A stretch of DNA of 64,000 nucleotides from Neotamlana sedimentorum (GTDB lineage: Bacteria; Bacteroidota; Bacteroidia; Flavobacteriales; Flavobacteriaceae): contig NZ_JTDW01000014.1 of NCBI RefSeq assembly GCF_000943565.1, positions 38,565-102,564 on the forward strand. Direction: 5' to 3'. Below, in pieces: positions 17,291 through 25,863 of the stretch. Positions within the stretch are counted from its first letter, which is position 1; each line of letters begins with the position of its first letter. The notes beneath the pieces are model-generated. The model ran no database searches. It saw nothing but the letters and a program-made list of their open reading frames with translations, and was not told where the DNA came from. Made by a program: the position numbers and the translations under genes.

Positions 17291-17320
17291 AAAGCCTTTC
17301 AGAAATGAAAGGCTTTTTTA
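17291..17320 (+). terminator. Terminator of rpmE2
   Basis: AAAGCCTTTC (17291-17300) / GAAAGGCTTT (17307-17316) followed by TTTT. Confidence 0.85.
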
Positions 17321-17409
17321 TTTTCTACAATTCGCATACATTTGTTTAAAACAAAGTCTAAGGGCGAAAGGAAACTTCAAACTACAAATTTTAAACTTCA
17401 AGCTAAACT

Positions 17410-18585
17410 ATGAACTACATTCTTTTTGATGGTCCATCACGAAATAATCTGTTGCCATTTACTTTTACAAGGCCAGTAGCCGATATTCGAATAGGTATTT
17501 TAACTATTCGTGAAAAATGGGAAGCTTATTTAGATACTACCACTACTACGGTTACCGAAGATTATTTATCGGATAAATTTCCTATGGTTGAAATGGATGA
17601 AAATATTATGATTAACTCGTCCTTTTTACCAAATTTAGAATTGGTTGAAATGGTTCGTGATTTAAAAGAAAACCAGGCTATTTTTAAAGGAGAAGATGTT
17701 ATTGCATTTTTTACAAAAGAAGCTCAAGAAGATATAAATTTTAATGATTATGAAGCTTTCGAGTATAATGATGAGCTTTTAAAAATTGAAAATACTTGGG
17801 ATATTTTCTCAAAAAACGAAGACGCAATTCAAGATGATTTTAATTTTTTAACAAAAAACAGAAAATCGCAGCCTATACCTTCTAGCAATAATGTTATTGA
17901 TGCTCAAAATATTTTTATTGAGGAAGGTGCTAAGCTGCAGTTTGTAACATTAAATGCCTCTACAGGGCCAATTTATATTGGTAAAAATGCTGAAATCATG
18001 GAGGGAGCTGTAATTCGCGGATCTCTAGCATTATGCGAAGATGCCGTAATTAAATTAGGAGCAAAAATTTATGGAGCTACAACTATTGGGCCTGGAAGTA
18101 AAGTAGGAGGAGAAATAAAAAACGCAGTACTTTTTGCAAATTCAAATAAAGGACATGAAGGTTATTTAGGTAATTCGGTTTTAGGTGAATGGTGTAACTT
18201 GGGAGCAGACACTAATAATTCTAATTTAAAAAATAACTACGCTGAGGTTAGGTTATGGAATTATGAAACCGAAGGTTTCGCTAAAACCGGATTACAATTT
18301 TGTGGTTTAATGATGGGAGATCATAGTAAAAGTGGTATAAACACTATGTTTAACACTGGAACCGTTGTGGGTGTTAGTGCAAATATTTATGGCCCAGGTT
18401 TTCCTAGAAATTTTGTGCCAAGTTTTTCATGGGGTGGTAATAGTGGTTTTACTAGTTATTTAACTAAAAAAGCTGTAGATGTTGCTAAACGCGTTATGGG
18501 GAGAAAAAATGTAGAGTTTACAAAGGAGGACGAAAGCATTTTTGAGTATATATTTGAAGAAACTAAAAAGTATCGGAGAAATTAA
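17410..18585 (+). CDS. GlmU-like putative sugar nucleotidyltransferase
   Basis: 391 residues with a GlmU-like layout: an N-terminal nucleotidyltransferase-type domain (1-160) and a C-terminal left-handed beta-helix of hexapeptide repeats (about 180-340: GPIYIGKNAEIMEGAVIRG, GAKIYGATTIGPGSKVGGE). The N-terminus reads LFDGPSRNNLLPFTFTRPVADIRIG rather than the classical GxGTRM nucleotide loop, typical of the flavobacterial GlmU family proteins, so catalysis of the uridylyl step is uncertain. It probably acts on UDP-GlcNAc-type precursors of peptidoglycan or LPS. Confidence 0.8.
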   Translation: MNYILFDGPSRNNLLPFTFTRPVADIRIGILTIREKWEAYLDTTTTTVTEDYLSDKFPMVEMDENIMINSSFLPNLELVEMVRDLKENQAIFKGEDVIAFFTKEAQEDINFNDYEAFEYNDELLKIENTWDIFSKNEDAIQDDFNFLTKNRKSQPIPSSNNVIDAQNIFIEEGAKLQFVTLNASTGPIYIGKNAEIMEGAVIRGSLALCEDAVIKLGAKIYGATTIGPGSKVGGEIKNAVLFANSNKGHEGYLGNSVLGEWCNLGADTNNSNLKNNYAEVRLWNYETEGFAKTGLQFCGLMMGDHSKSGINTMFNTGTVVGVSANIYGPGFPRNFVPSFSWGGNSGFTSYLTKKAVDVAKRVMGRKNVEFTKEDESIFEYIFEETKKYRRN

Positions 18586-18713
18586 AAAATCTATTCGTCT
18601 ACAGAAAATGACTGTTAAAAGTTTGTTTTAAATCGGTTTAACGAAAATACCACTCTCATTTTTAGTTGGTTGTATAATTTTGGATTATAACAAGAATGTT
18701 AAGTTATTAATCC

Positions 18714-19433
18714 ATGTATAAAATTGTTAAAAGTAGACTGCGCTTTAGTGCTATTTTTTTTTCAATACTCATAATTGATGTTATTGTGAAAAATATAAGT
18801 GAAGTTTCTTTATTTAGAATGGTAACAAAATCCTCGTTGTTACTTTTGTTAGTAGTATTAGTACTATATCATCGCTCGGAGCAAAAAAAGGAAAACATCT
18901 TTTTTTTAATATCTGCTCTAATTTGTTTTTGGCTAGGTGATATATTTATGTTGTTCTATAAAAATATAATATTGTATTTTGTGGCGATTTTCTTTTTTGT
19001 TTTAGGTAAATTATTTTACGTATTTAGACTAAGCACGAAAAGAGATTTTAGTATGAATAGATTGCTGCCATATGTGTTATTTGGTGTTGCTTTTATGTTT
19101 GTAGTTTATAATTTTATATTTAACGGATTGTGTGAAACTAGTTTTTTTATGGTTTTTCTGTATTTTTTTGCAGCGTTAAAAGTTTTTTTATTTGCTATAT
19201 TACGTAAAAATGCAGTAGTACCTTTAAGTTATAATTTAGTGTTGTTAGGCGTGTTTTTCTCATTTTTCTCAGACACTATAACGGCATTGTCGTCATTTTC
19301 TGAAATAGTTATTCCTTTTTCTGATTCAGCGATTATGGTTTTTTATGGTTTGTCACAGTTTTTTATTGTGATAGGTATTTTAGAAGATAAAAATACATGT
19401 GTTTTTAAAAAAAGTTGTAAAAGTTGGTTGTAA
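18714..19433 (+). CDS. YhhN family membrane protein (first copy)
   Basis: 239 residues, almost wholly hydrophobic, with about eight transmembrane helices. It carries the YhhN/TMEM86 pattern (SALICFWLGDIFMLFY with the conserved Gly-Asp, and a C-terminal YGLSQFFIVIGIL). Characterised relatives are lysoplasmalogenases that hydrolyse the vinyl-ether bond of lysoplasmalogens, but bacterial members are mostly untested. A paralogue follows 17 bp downstream. A TAATTTTG box at 18675-18682 may be the -7 element. Confidence 0.75.
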   Translation: MYKIVKSRLRFSAIFFSILIIDVIVKNISEVSLFRMVTKSSLLLLLVVLVLYHRSEQKKENIFFLISALICFWLGDIFMLFYKNIILYFVAIFFFVLGKLFYVFRLSTKRDFSMNRLLPYVLFGVAFMFVVYNFIFNGLCETSFFMVFLYFFAALKVFLFAILRKNAVVPLSYNLVLLGVFFSFFSDTITALSSFSEIVIPFSDSAIMVFYGLSQFFIVIGILEDKNTCVFKKSCKSWL

Positions 19434-19450
19434 AAATTAAGTTGTTAACT

Positions 19451-20149
19451 ATGCGATTGTTTAAAGATAAGCTTCTATTTTCTGTTTTATATTTCAGTAT
19501 ATTAATATTATATCTTTATGTGAAATTTAATACAAATGAGAATTACATAAGAGTATTCGTGAAACCCTTTTTAATGGTTGCTCTATTGATATTTATTTGG
19601 GTAAATTCAGTAGATATAAGATCTAACAAGTTTAAATTTTTAAATTTGGCTTTGATAGCATCCTTGGTTGGAGATGTATTAATAGTATTTAAAAACAATC
19701 CGATATTTTTTTTAGTTGCAATGTTATTTTTTATGATTGCTAAAATATTTTACATATTTCGTTTTTCAGGCGAAAGAGATTTTAAAATTACTCATTTATA
19801 TCCTGTTTTAGCCTTCTGTTTTTTTTACATTGTTGCAATTTTCAATATTGTTTTCAAAAATTTAGGCGAATATTTAATACCAGTTTTAATCTATTTGTTG
19901 TTTGTTTCCATAGAGTTTTTATTTGCTTTTTTAAGAAGGGTTGAAGTGGATTTTAAAAGTTTTATAATAGTTGTTATTGGTGTGCTTTTTTCGATAAGCT
20001 ATAATACAATTGCTCTTTTGTCGAAATTTTATGAAGATGATTTTTTGTATAACAGAATTACAGTAGTTTCATGTTATGCTGTCTCGCAGTACTTAATTGT
20101 ATATGGTTTAGTCACAGAAAAAATTAAGCCGGCTGAAAATTTAGATTAA
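19451..20149 (+). CDS. YhhN family membrane protein (second copy)
   Basis: 232 residues from the ATG at 19451; a TTG at 19424 inside the upstream gene extends the frame by nine codons but is less likely. It has about eight transmembrane helices with the equivalent motif (LNLALIASLVGDVLIVF) and C-terminal YAVSQYLIVYGLV. It is clearly paralogous to the preceding gene, though diverged, so the duplication is not recent. The substrate and need for two copies are unknown. Confidence 0.72.
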   Translation: MRLFKDKLLFSVLYFSILILYLYVKFNTNENYIRVFVKPFLMVALLIFIWVNSVDIRSNKFKFLNLALIASLVGDVLIVFKNNPIFFLVAMLFFMIAKIFYIFRFSGERDFKITHLYPVLAFCFFYIVAIFNIVFKNLGEYLIPVLIYLLFVSIEFLFAFLRRVEVDFKSFIIVVIGVLFSISYNTIALLSKFYEDDFLYNRITVVSCYAVSQYLIVYGLVTEKIKPAENLD

Positions 20150-20151
20150 TG

Positions 20152-21774
20152 CTACTTTGTTTTTTTAACATATCTTAAATCCAGCATATCTACAGGATTT
20201 ATACCTAAACCTTTTATGTTTTTTCTGGTAAAACGAATAACTTCATCGTAATAAAGAGGTACAATAAGTGCAGCATCCATGGCTAGCGAATCCATTTTGG
20301 TGTATAAATGTTTGCGTTTTTCGATATCGTTAATAGAGAATGCTTTGTTGTACAAACTGTCGAACATATCATTTTTATAATGAAAATAATTTGAACCTTT
20401 TGGAGCAAAATTTTCACTGTAAAAAATAGACAAATAGTTTTCAGCATCTAAATAATCGGCAATCCATGAACTTCTAAACAAATCTACTTTTCCGTTCGAT
20501 CGTGCCGTTCTTAACGTAGACTCGGGCATGACATCAACATTTATTTTTAATCCTGCCTTTTCTAGTTCACGTTGTATAAATTCGCAAAAACTTAGGTAAT
20601 TACTGGTTGTATTTAATGTTATTTCCGGATTACTAATTCCGGTTTCTTTTTTAAATTGGTCGACTAAGGCTTTAGCTTTTTTAGGCTGATAAGTAAAACC
20701 AACCGATGTACTGTGTCCTGGAAGGCCCAATGGAATAAATCCGCCATTTGCAGGATTACCAATGCCATTGCGCAAATAAAGAATCATTTTTTTACGATCG
20801 AATCCGTAGTTAACGGCCTTTCTAATAAGCGCCGATTGTATTTCTGGTATTTTAGAATCTAAATAAAACCCTAAATATTCTGTGTTTAAATATGGCCCAC
20901 GAATCATATTAACACTTTCAGAATATTGCTCTCTTAGTTTGCCGTTACTGGTTAATAATTCATCTTTATACGATACATCTAAACTGTTTAAAAAGTCGAT
21001 ATTACCTTGAATAAATTGCAAAAACTCACTTTGTTTATCGGGTAAAAAAGTTATAGATACAGCCTCAAGGTAGGGAAGTTGTTTTCCATGTTTATCGGTT
21101 TCAAAATAGTGCTTGTTTTTTCTAAAAACCAGTTTTACATTTTCTTTCCAACGTTTAAATTTAAAAGGGCCAGTTCCTACCGGGTTCGATCGAAAATCTA
21201 CACCATAATGTTCTACAATTTCTCTAGGCACAACCGAGCAGTATTTCATGCTTAATAAACCAATAAAGGCTGGGAATGGTTGTGTTAATGTAATTTCAAA
21301 GATGCTATCGTTTAAAGCTTTAAAATCATCAACTTTATTTAAAACCCAACTACCAGGAGCAGCTACTTTTTTGTCGCGTAAACGGTTTAAGCTAAATTCA
21401 AAATCTGAAGCTACTACAGCTCGAGTAGAATCTTTACCAAAAGCAGCATGTTTATGGAAAAACACATCGTTTCTAAGGTTAAATGTGTATGTGGTGGCAT
21501 CATCAGAAATGGTCCAATTTTTAGCAATACAGGGCACAATGTTTAAAGCGCTATCCGTTTGTACAAGGCCGTTAAAAAGTTGATTGGCCATTCGAATATC
21601 TTGTAAAGTTCGTGCAAATGCCGGATCTAAAGTGTTAATATTGGTGTGCTCGTTATAACGAAAAACAAGGTGCTCTTTATTTGTATTAGATTTATTTGAA
21701 CAAGAAAAAAATAAAATTACCACGCAACTAATTGATAAGTAAAGGTTTAATTGTTTGGTTAAGGGTTTTATCAT
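20152..21774 (-). CDS. Peptide ABC transporter substrate-binding lipoprotein (SBP_bac_5)
   Basis: 540 residues, lipoprotein (VVILFFSCSNKSN), with the family 5 extracellular solute-binding fold. Markers include the N-terminal TLDPAFARTLQDIRMANQLFNGLVQ, the FNLRNDVFFH segment, and PVGTGPFKFKRW followed by FRKNKHYFE. Relatives bind oligopeptides (OppA, DppA). No permease or ATPase genes are adjacent, so it is an orphan binding protein here. It is convergent with the YhhN pair (2-bp gap) and divergent from mtaB. Confidence 0.87.
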   Translation of the reverse strand: MIKPLTKQLNLYLSISCVVILFFSCSNKSNTNKEHLVFRYNEHTNINTLDPAFARTLQDIRMANQLFNGLVQTDSALNIVPCIAKNWTISDDATTYTFNLRNDVFFHKHAAFGKDSTRAVVASDFEFSLNRLRDKKVAAPGSWVLNKVDDFKALNDSIFEITLTQPFPAFIGLLSMKYCSVVPREIVEHYGVDFRSNPVGTGPFKFKRWKENVKLVFRKNKHYFETDKHGKQLPYLEAVSITFLPDKQSEFLQFIQGNIDFLNSLDVSYKDELLTSNGKLREQYSESVNMIRGPYLNTEYLGFYLDSKIPEIQSALIRKAVNYGFDRKKMILYLRNGIGNPANGGFIPLGLPGHSTSVGFTYQPKKAKALVDQFKKETGISNPEITLNTTSNYLSFCEFIQRELEKAGLKINVDVMPESTLRTARSNGKVDLFRSSWIADYLDAENYLSIFYSENFAPKGSNYFHYKNDMFDSLYNKAFSINDIEKRKHLYTKMDSLAMDAALIVPLYYDEVIRFTRKNIKGLGINPVDMLDLRYVKKTK

Positions 21775-21789
21775 GTGGGTAATTAATTG

Positions 21790-21797
21790 TAAATTTG
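21790..21797 (+). promoter_or_regulatory. -7 element upstream of mtaB
   Basis: TAAATTTG, matching TAnnTTTG, lies 62 bp before the mtaB start. No clear TTG is seen at -33. Confidence 0.5.
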
Positions 21798-21859
21798 CAC
21801 TCTTTTAAATGATAAAGGTAAATATAATGAGATTTTTGCCGTTGCGGAAATGAAAGCTA

Positions 21860-23188
21860 ATGAAAAAGAACGTTGCATTTTATACTTTAGGTTGTAAATT
21901 AAATTTTTCTGAAACCTCTACCATAGCTAGAACCTTTAAAGATGAGGGTTTTAATCGTGTAGATTTTTCTGAAAAAGCTGATATTTATGTTATAAACACT
22001 TGTTCTGTAACCGAAAATGCAGATAAGCGTTTTAAAACCATTGTAAAGCAAGCGCAAAAGGTAAACCCTGATGCATTTGTAGCAGCTGTTGGGTGTTATG
22101 CGCAATTAAAACCACAAGAACTAGCTGATGTGCATGGTGTAGATTTAGTTCTTGGTGCAACAGAAAAATTTAAAATTACCGACTACATAAACGACTTATC
22201 TAAAAACGATTACGGCGAAGTGCATTCCTGCGAAATTGAGGATGCCGATTTTTATGTGGGAAGCTATTCTATAGGAGACAGAACTCGTGCATTTTTAAAA
22301 GTGCAAGATGGCTGCGATTACAAATGTACCTATTGTACTATTCCTTTGGCTAGAGGTATTTCGCGTAGCGATACCATGGATAATGTGTTAAAGAATGCCA
22401 GAGAAATATCAGAAAAAAACATAAAAGAAATTGTATTAACAGGAGTTAATATAGGCGATTATGGTAAAGGTGAGTTTGGTAATAAAAAACACGAGCATAC
22501 TTTTTTAGATTTGGTTACCGAACTAGACAAAGTAGAAGGTATTGAACGTTTAAGAATTTCATCGATTGAGCCAAACTTGTTAAAGAATGAAACCATTGAT
22601 TTGGTTTCGAAATCCAGAGCTTTTGTACCACATTTTCATGTGCCATTACAATCTGGTAGTAACACTATTCTTAAAAAAATGAAGCGTCGCTATATGCGAG
22701 AGCTGTATCTAGATCGTGTTAAAAAAATAAAAGAAGTCATGCCACACGCCTGTATTGGTGTAGATGTAATTGTTGGTTTTCCTGGAGAAACCGACGAGCA
22801 TTTTTTGGATACTTATAATTTTTTAAACGAATTAGATATATCGTACTTGCATGTGTTTACATATTCTGAGCGCGATAATACTGAGGCAGCCGAAATGGAC
22901 GGGGTTGTGCCTAAAAACATAAGAACAAAACGTAGCAAAATGTTACGAGGATTATCGGTTAAAAAGCGTCGTGCATTTTACGAAAGTCAAATTGGGACTT
23001 CAAGAACCGTGCTTTTTGAAAGTGAAAATAAAGAAGGTTACATATATGGATTTACCGAAAATTATGTAAAAGTAAAAGCACCTTGGAATCCCGAACTTGT
23101 AAACACGCTTAATAAAGTAAAGCTTACTAAAATTGATGAAGATGGATTGGTAAGGTTCGATTTTGTTGAGACTTTTGCTGGAAATTAA
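21860..23188 (+). CDS. mtaB: tRNA t6A37 methylthiotransferase MtaB
   Basis: 442 residues, radical SAM methylthiotransferase that converts t6A37 to ms2t6A37 in ANN-decoding tRNAs. The N-terminal UPF0004 domain binds the auxiliary iron-sulfur cluster through Cys12 (TLGCKLN), Cys48 (NTCSVT) and Cys79 (VGCYAQ). The radical SAM motif is Cys152-x3-Cys156-x2-Cys159 (DGCDYKCTYC). A TRAM-like C-terminus follows. The TLGCKLN motif and length separate MtaB from MiaB and RimO. It is a single-gene unit. Confidence 0.94.
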   Translation: MKKNVAFYTLGCKLNFSETSTIARTFKDEGFNRVDFSEKADIYVINTCSVTENADKRFKTIVKQAQKVNPDAFVAAVGCYAQLKPQELADVHGVDLVLGATEKFKITDYINDLSKNDYGEVHSCEIEDADFYVGSYSIGDRTRAFLKVQDGCDYKCTYCTIPLARGISRSDTMDNVLKNAREISEKNIKEIVLTGVNIGDYGKGEFGNKKHEHTFLDLVTELDKVEGIERLRISSIEPNLLKNETIDLVSKSRAFVPHFHVPLQSGSNTILKKMKRRYMRELYLDRVKKIKEVMPHACIGVDVIVGFPGETDEHFLDTYNFLNELDISYLHVFTYSERDNTEAAEMDGVVPKNIRTKRSKMLRGLSVKKRRAFYESQIGTSRTVLFESENKEGYIYGFTENYVKVKAPWNPELVNTLNKVKLTKIDEDGLVRFDFVETFAGN

Positions 23189-23279
23189 ATCTACTAATCT
23201 TGTTTTATTACCTTTAGTCGATTTAATTCACAGGTGTTTATTTCACATATTACATTTGAGGTGTTTTAACCTATTATAA

Positions 23280-23681
23280 ATGAGCTCCTTTTCTAAATTA
23301 TTTTTAATTATTACCTGTTTTATTTGTTTATCGTCTTGCCATAAAGATAGCGACGACGATTTAACAAGCGACTATTTATTAGGTGTTTGGGAATATGAAA
23401 ATGAAGATGAAGTTGATGGCACAACATATATCTTTCAACTTGTTTTAGGGCCAAATGATTTGGCAGGTGAAATTGTTCGTTTAGAGTCTAGTACTGGCGA
23501 AGTAACTTCTAGTTTTAACGAGCTTATTTGGAATAAAATTAATGATGTTATTGTAGTTGAAGACTCTACTACTTCGGGAAGCTATGTGCTAAATTCTGGA
23601 AATAAGCTAATTTCTAAGACCAATGAAAATTTAGTGTTAATAAAAATTTCCCAAGATTATAGCCTGTATTTAGGAGAATAA
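23280..23681 (+). CDS. Hypothetical small lipoprotein
   Basis: 133 residues with a lipoprotein signal (ITCFICLSSCHKDSDDD). The rest (LLGVWEYENEDEVDGTTYIFQLVL...) looks like a small lipocalin-type or META-like beta-barrel, typical of many unassigned Bacteroidota lipoproteins, but no family is confidently recognised. A TACATTTG box (23251-23258) lies 21 bp upstream. A bidirectional terminator follows. Confidence 0.65.
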   Translation: MSSFSKLFLIITCFICLSSCHKDSDDDLTSDYLLGVWEYENEDEVDGTTYIFQLVLGPNDLAGEIVRLESSTGEVTSSFNELIWNKINDVIVVEDSTTSGSYVLNSGNKLISKTNENLVLIKISQDYSLYLGE

Positions 23682-23686
23682 AAAAA

Positions 23687-23727
23687 AGTTGCTTTAAAAT
23701 GTTTAATAATAACACTTTAAAACAACC
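23687..23727. terminator. Bidirectional terminator
   Basis: GTTG-x-TTTAAAA pairs with TTTAAAACAAC across 23688-23726, with an A8 run before the stem. It lies between convergent genes. Confidence 0.65.
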
Positions 23728-23752
23728 TATTTAGTTTGTTTCAATAACAAGA

Positions 23753-24049
23753 TTAAATTCTAACTCCAACAGGAAGCATACGTTTATATTTACGATTACT
23801 TCTTACAAATTTAGCAATTTCAGGGCTTGTAGGAACCATACTTAAATTTCGTTCTCTAATTTGTTCAAAAACAATTTCTAAAAATTCTTTCTTAAATGTT
23901 TCGTTGTTGCTATTGCTCGGAATAACAAGTTTGGTTAAAAATATTTTTCTTTCTTGCAAAGAGTATTCAATCGTAGCTAATTCATTATCAACCTTTAACT
24001 CAAATTGGCGTAAAAAGTCGTTGTCAATTAGTTCAGCAGTCTCAACCAT
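23753..24049 (-). CDS. Small GNAT-like protein (CG-type acetyltransferase fold)
   Basis: 98 residues. The order of elements (ELKVDNELATIEYSLQERKIFLTKLVIP, a helix, then RNLSMVPTSPEIAKFVRSNRKY) matches the short Gcn5-related acetyltransferases of the YjdJ/CG-OS group. The segment between IPSNS and FLEIVFE lacks the usual R/QGxGxA acetyl-CoA pyrophosphate loop, so it may not be an active acetyltransferase. It is a single gene, divergent from the alpha/beta hydrolase. A TATATTTG box on this strand (24124-24117) could be its -7 element. Confidence 0.6.
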   Translation of the reverse strand: MVETAELIDNDFLRQFELKVDNELATIEYSLQERKIFLTKLVIPSNSNNETFKKEFLEIVFEQIRERNLSMVPTSPEIAKFVRSNRKYKRMLPVGVRI

Positions 24050-24218
24050 GTTATAAAATTTTTAAATTATGTGGAATAGGGAAAAATAGTGAAGACTATT
24101 TTATATGTTTGCGTTGCAAATATACGAAAAATTTGCTTATTTTTTGTTAAAAGTTTAGTTAATCTATTCGTTTATAAAGTTTTAACTAAATTGTTCAGTA
24201 AAAAATTTGACTTGTAAA

Positions 24219-24887
24219 ATGGATAATACGCCAATAATTCATGTTTATTTTATGCCTGGCATGGCAGCTAGTTCTAAAATATTTGAGAACATAAGTTTGC
24301 CTAAAAACCAGTTTCAAATTCATTTGCTTGAATGGATAAGTCCTTCTGAAAACGAATCACTTACAAGTTATGCTTCTCGTTTAGCAGCACATATTAAACA
24401 CGAAAATATAGTACTTTTAGGAGTCTCGTTTGGAGGCGTAATTGTGCAAGAATTAAGTAAAATAATAAAGCTTAAAAAACTTATTATTGTTTCTAGCGTT
24501 AAGTCTAAAAACGAACTACCAAAACGCATGAAATTTGCTAGAAATACTAAAATTTACAAGCTCGCACCAACTAAATTAGCAGGAAATATAGAAAAACTAT
24601 CTAAGTATGCATTTGGGAAACAGGTTAATAAACGTATTGAACTCTATAAAAAATACCTGTCGGTTAACGACGAGCGTTATTTAAATTGGGCTATCGAAAA
24701 TATGGTATGCTGGAATCAAGTAGAGCCACAGTCTAAATTAGTTCATATTCATGGCGATGCTGATACGGTTTTTCCTATCAAAAATATTCAAAATTGTACG
24801 GTAATAAAAGGCGGAACTCACGTTATGATTTTAAATAAGTATCGTTGGTTTAACAAACATTTACCATATATTATTTTGAAGGACTAA
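24219..24887 (+). CDS. Alpha/beta hydrolase
   Basis: 222 residues from the ATG at 24219 (an upstream TTG adds four codons). Alpha/beta hydrolase fold with the nucleophile elbow GVSFGG, acid residue in HGDADTVFP and catalytic histidine in GGTHVMIL. There is no signal peptide, so it is cytosolic. The substrate is unknown. It lies 47 bp before a lytic transglycosylase gene. Confidence 0.8.
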   Translation: MDNTPIIHVYFMPGMAASSKIFENISLPKNQFQIHLLEWISPSENESLTSYASRLAAHIKHENIVLLGVSFGGVIVQELSKIIKLKKLIIVSSVKSKNELPKRMKFARNTKIYKLAPTKLAGNIEKLSKYAFGKQVNKRIELYKKYLSVNDERYLNWAIENMVCWNQVEPQSKLVHIHGDADTVFPIKNIQNCTVIKGGTHVMILNKYRWFNKHLPYIILKD

Positions 24888-24934
24888 TATCATATCTCGA
24901 TATTTTTCATTAATTTTATCAAAACTTTTTAAAC

Positions 24935-25855
24935 ATGAAGATAGTAAAGAATGCCTTAGCGTTTGTGGGATTATTAAGTTTATGTGGCCTTTTTATTTTT
25001 GCCTTACAAGATGCACCTACCGACGAAAACTTTGAGAAAAAATTAATTAATGACTATAACGTTTATGCATTACAAATTCCAGATTATTTAGATTTTGCAG
25101 GCGAAGCAATGCCTTTAAATAATCCAGATATTTATGAACGTATGGATAGAGAATTATTGGTAAATACCTATTGGCAATCTAACGGGTTGTTAATGTTTAA
25201 ACGAGCTAAAAAATATTTTCCTATTATAGAACCAATTTTGGCTAAACATGGTATTCCAGATGATTTTAAATATTTAGCAGTAATAGAAAGTGGATTAACA
25301 AATGCGGTTTCTCCTGCTGGTGCTCGTGGTGTTTGGCAAATTATGAAAACTACTGGTCGTGAGAATGGCCTAGAAATTAATGATAATGTAGATGAACGAT
25401 ACCATTTAGAAAAGGCTACAGAAGTAGCTTGTAAATATTTAAAAAAATCGAAAGAGCGTTTAGGATCTTGGACCCTAGCTGCAGCTGCTTATAATGCAGG
25501 AAATGCAGGAATTGCTAGACGATTAAGAGAACAAAACGTTAGCGACTATTATGATTTATTATTAGGTGAAGAAACGGGGCGTTATATGTTTAGAATTGTA
25601 GCGTTAAAAGAAATTTTATCTCATCCTGCAAAATATGGTTTCAACTTTAGAGATAAAGATTTGTATCAAAATATTCCAACTTATAAAGTAGAAGTTGATA
25701 CAGCTGTTGCTGATTTTTCTACATTTGCACAAGATTTTAATATTAATTACAAAATATTAAAATTGCATAATCCTTGGTTGCGCGAACCTCATTTAAATAA
25801 TAAATCAAGAAAATTATATCATATCGAAATTCCTAAAGAAGGCTATTATCAATAA
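24935..25855 (+). CDS. Lytic transglycosylase (SLT/MltD-like)
   Basis: 306 residues with an N-terminal signal anchor and a family 1 transglycosylase domain. The catalytic Glu118 lies in VIESGL, followed by SPAGARGVWQIMKTTGRENGL and AAAYNAGNAGI. These enzymes cleave peptidoglycan to 1,6-anhydro products during remodelling. The C-terminus (KVEVDTAVADFSTFAQDFNI...) looks like a single degenerate LysM-type module. It is followed 8 bp later by cardiolipin synthase, a probable operon. Confidence 0.88.
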   Translation: MKIVKNALAFVGLLSLCGLFIFALQDAPTDENFEKKLINDYNVYALQIPDYLDFAGEAMPLNNPDIYERMDRELLVNTYWQSNGLLMFKRAKKYFPIIEPILAKHGIPDDFKYLAVIESGLTNAVSPAGARGVWQIMKTTGRENGLEINDNVDERYHLEKATEVACKYLKKSKERLGSWTLAAAAYNAGNAGIARRLREQNVSDYYDLLLGEETGRYMFRIVALKEILSHPAKYGFNFRDKDLYQNIPTYKVEVDTAVADFSTFAQDFNINYKILKLHNPWLREPHLNNKSRKLYHIEIPKEGYYQ

Positions 25856-25863
25856 CAATTGAT

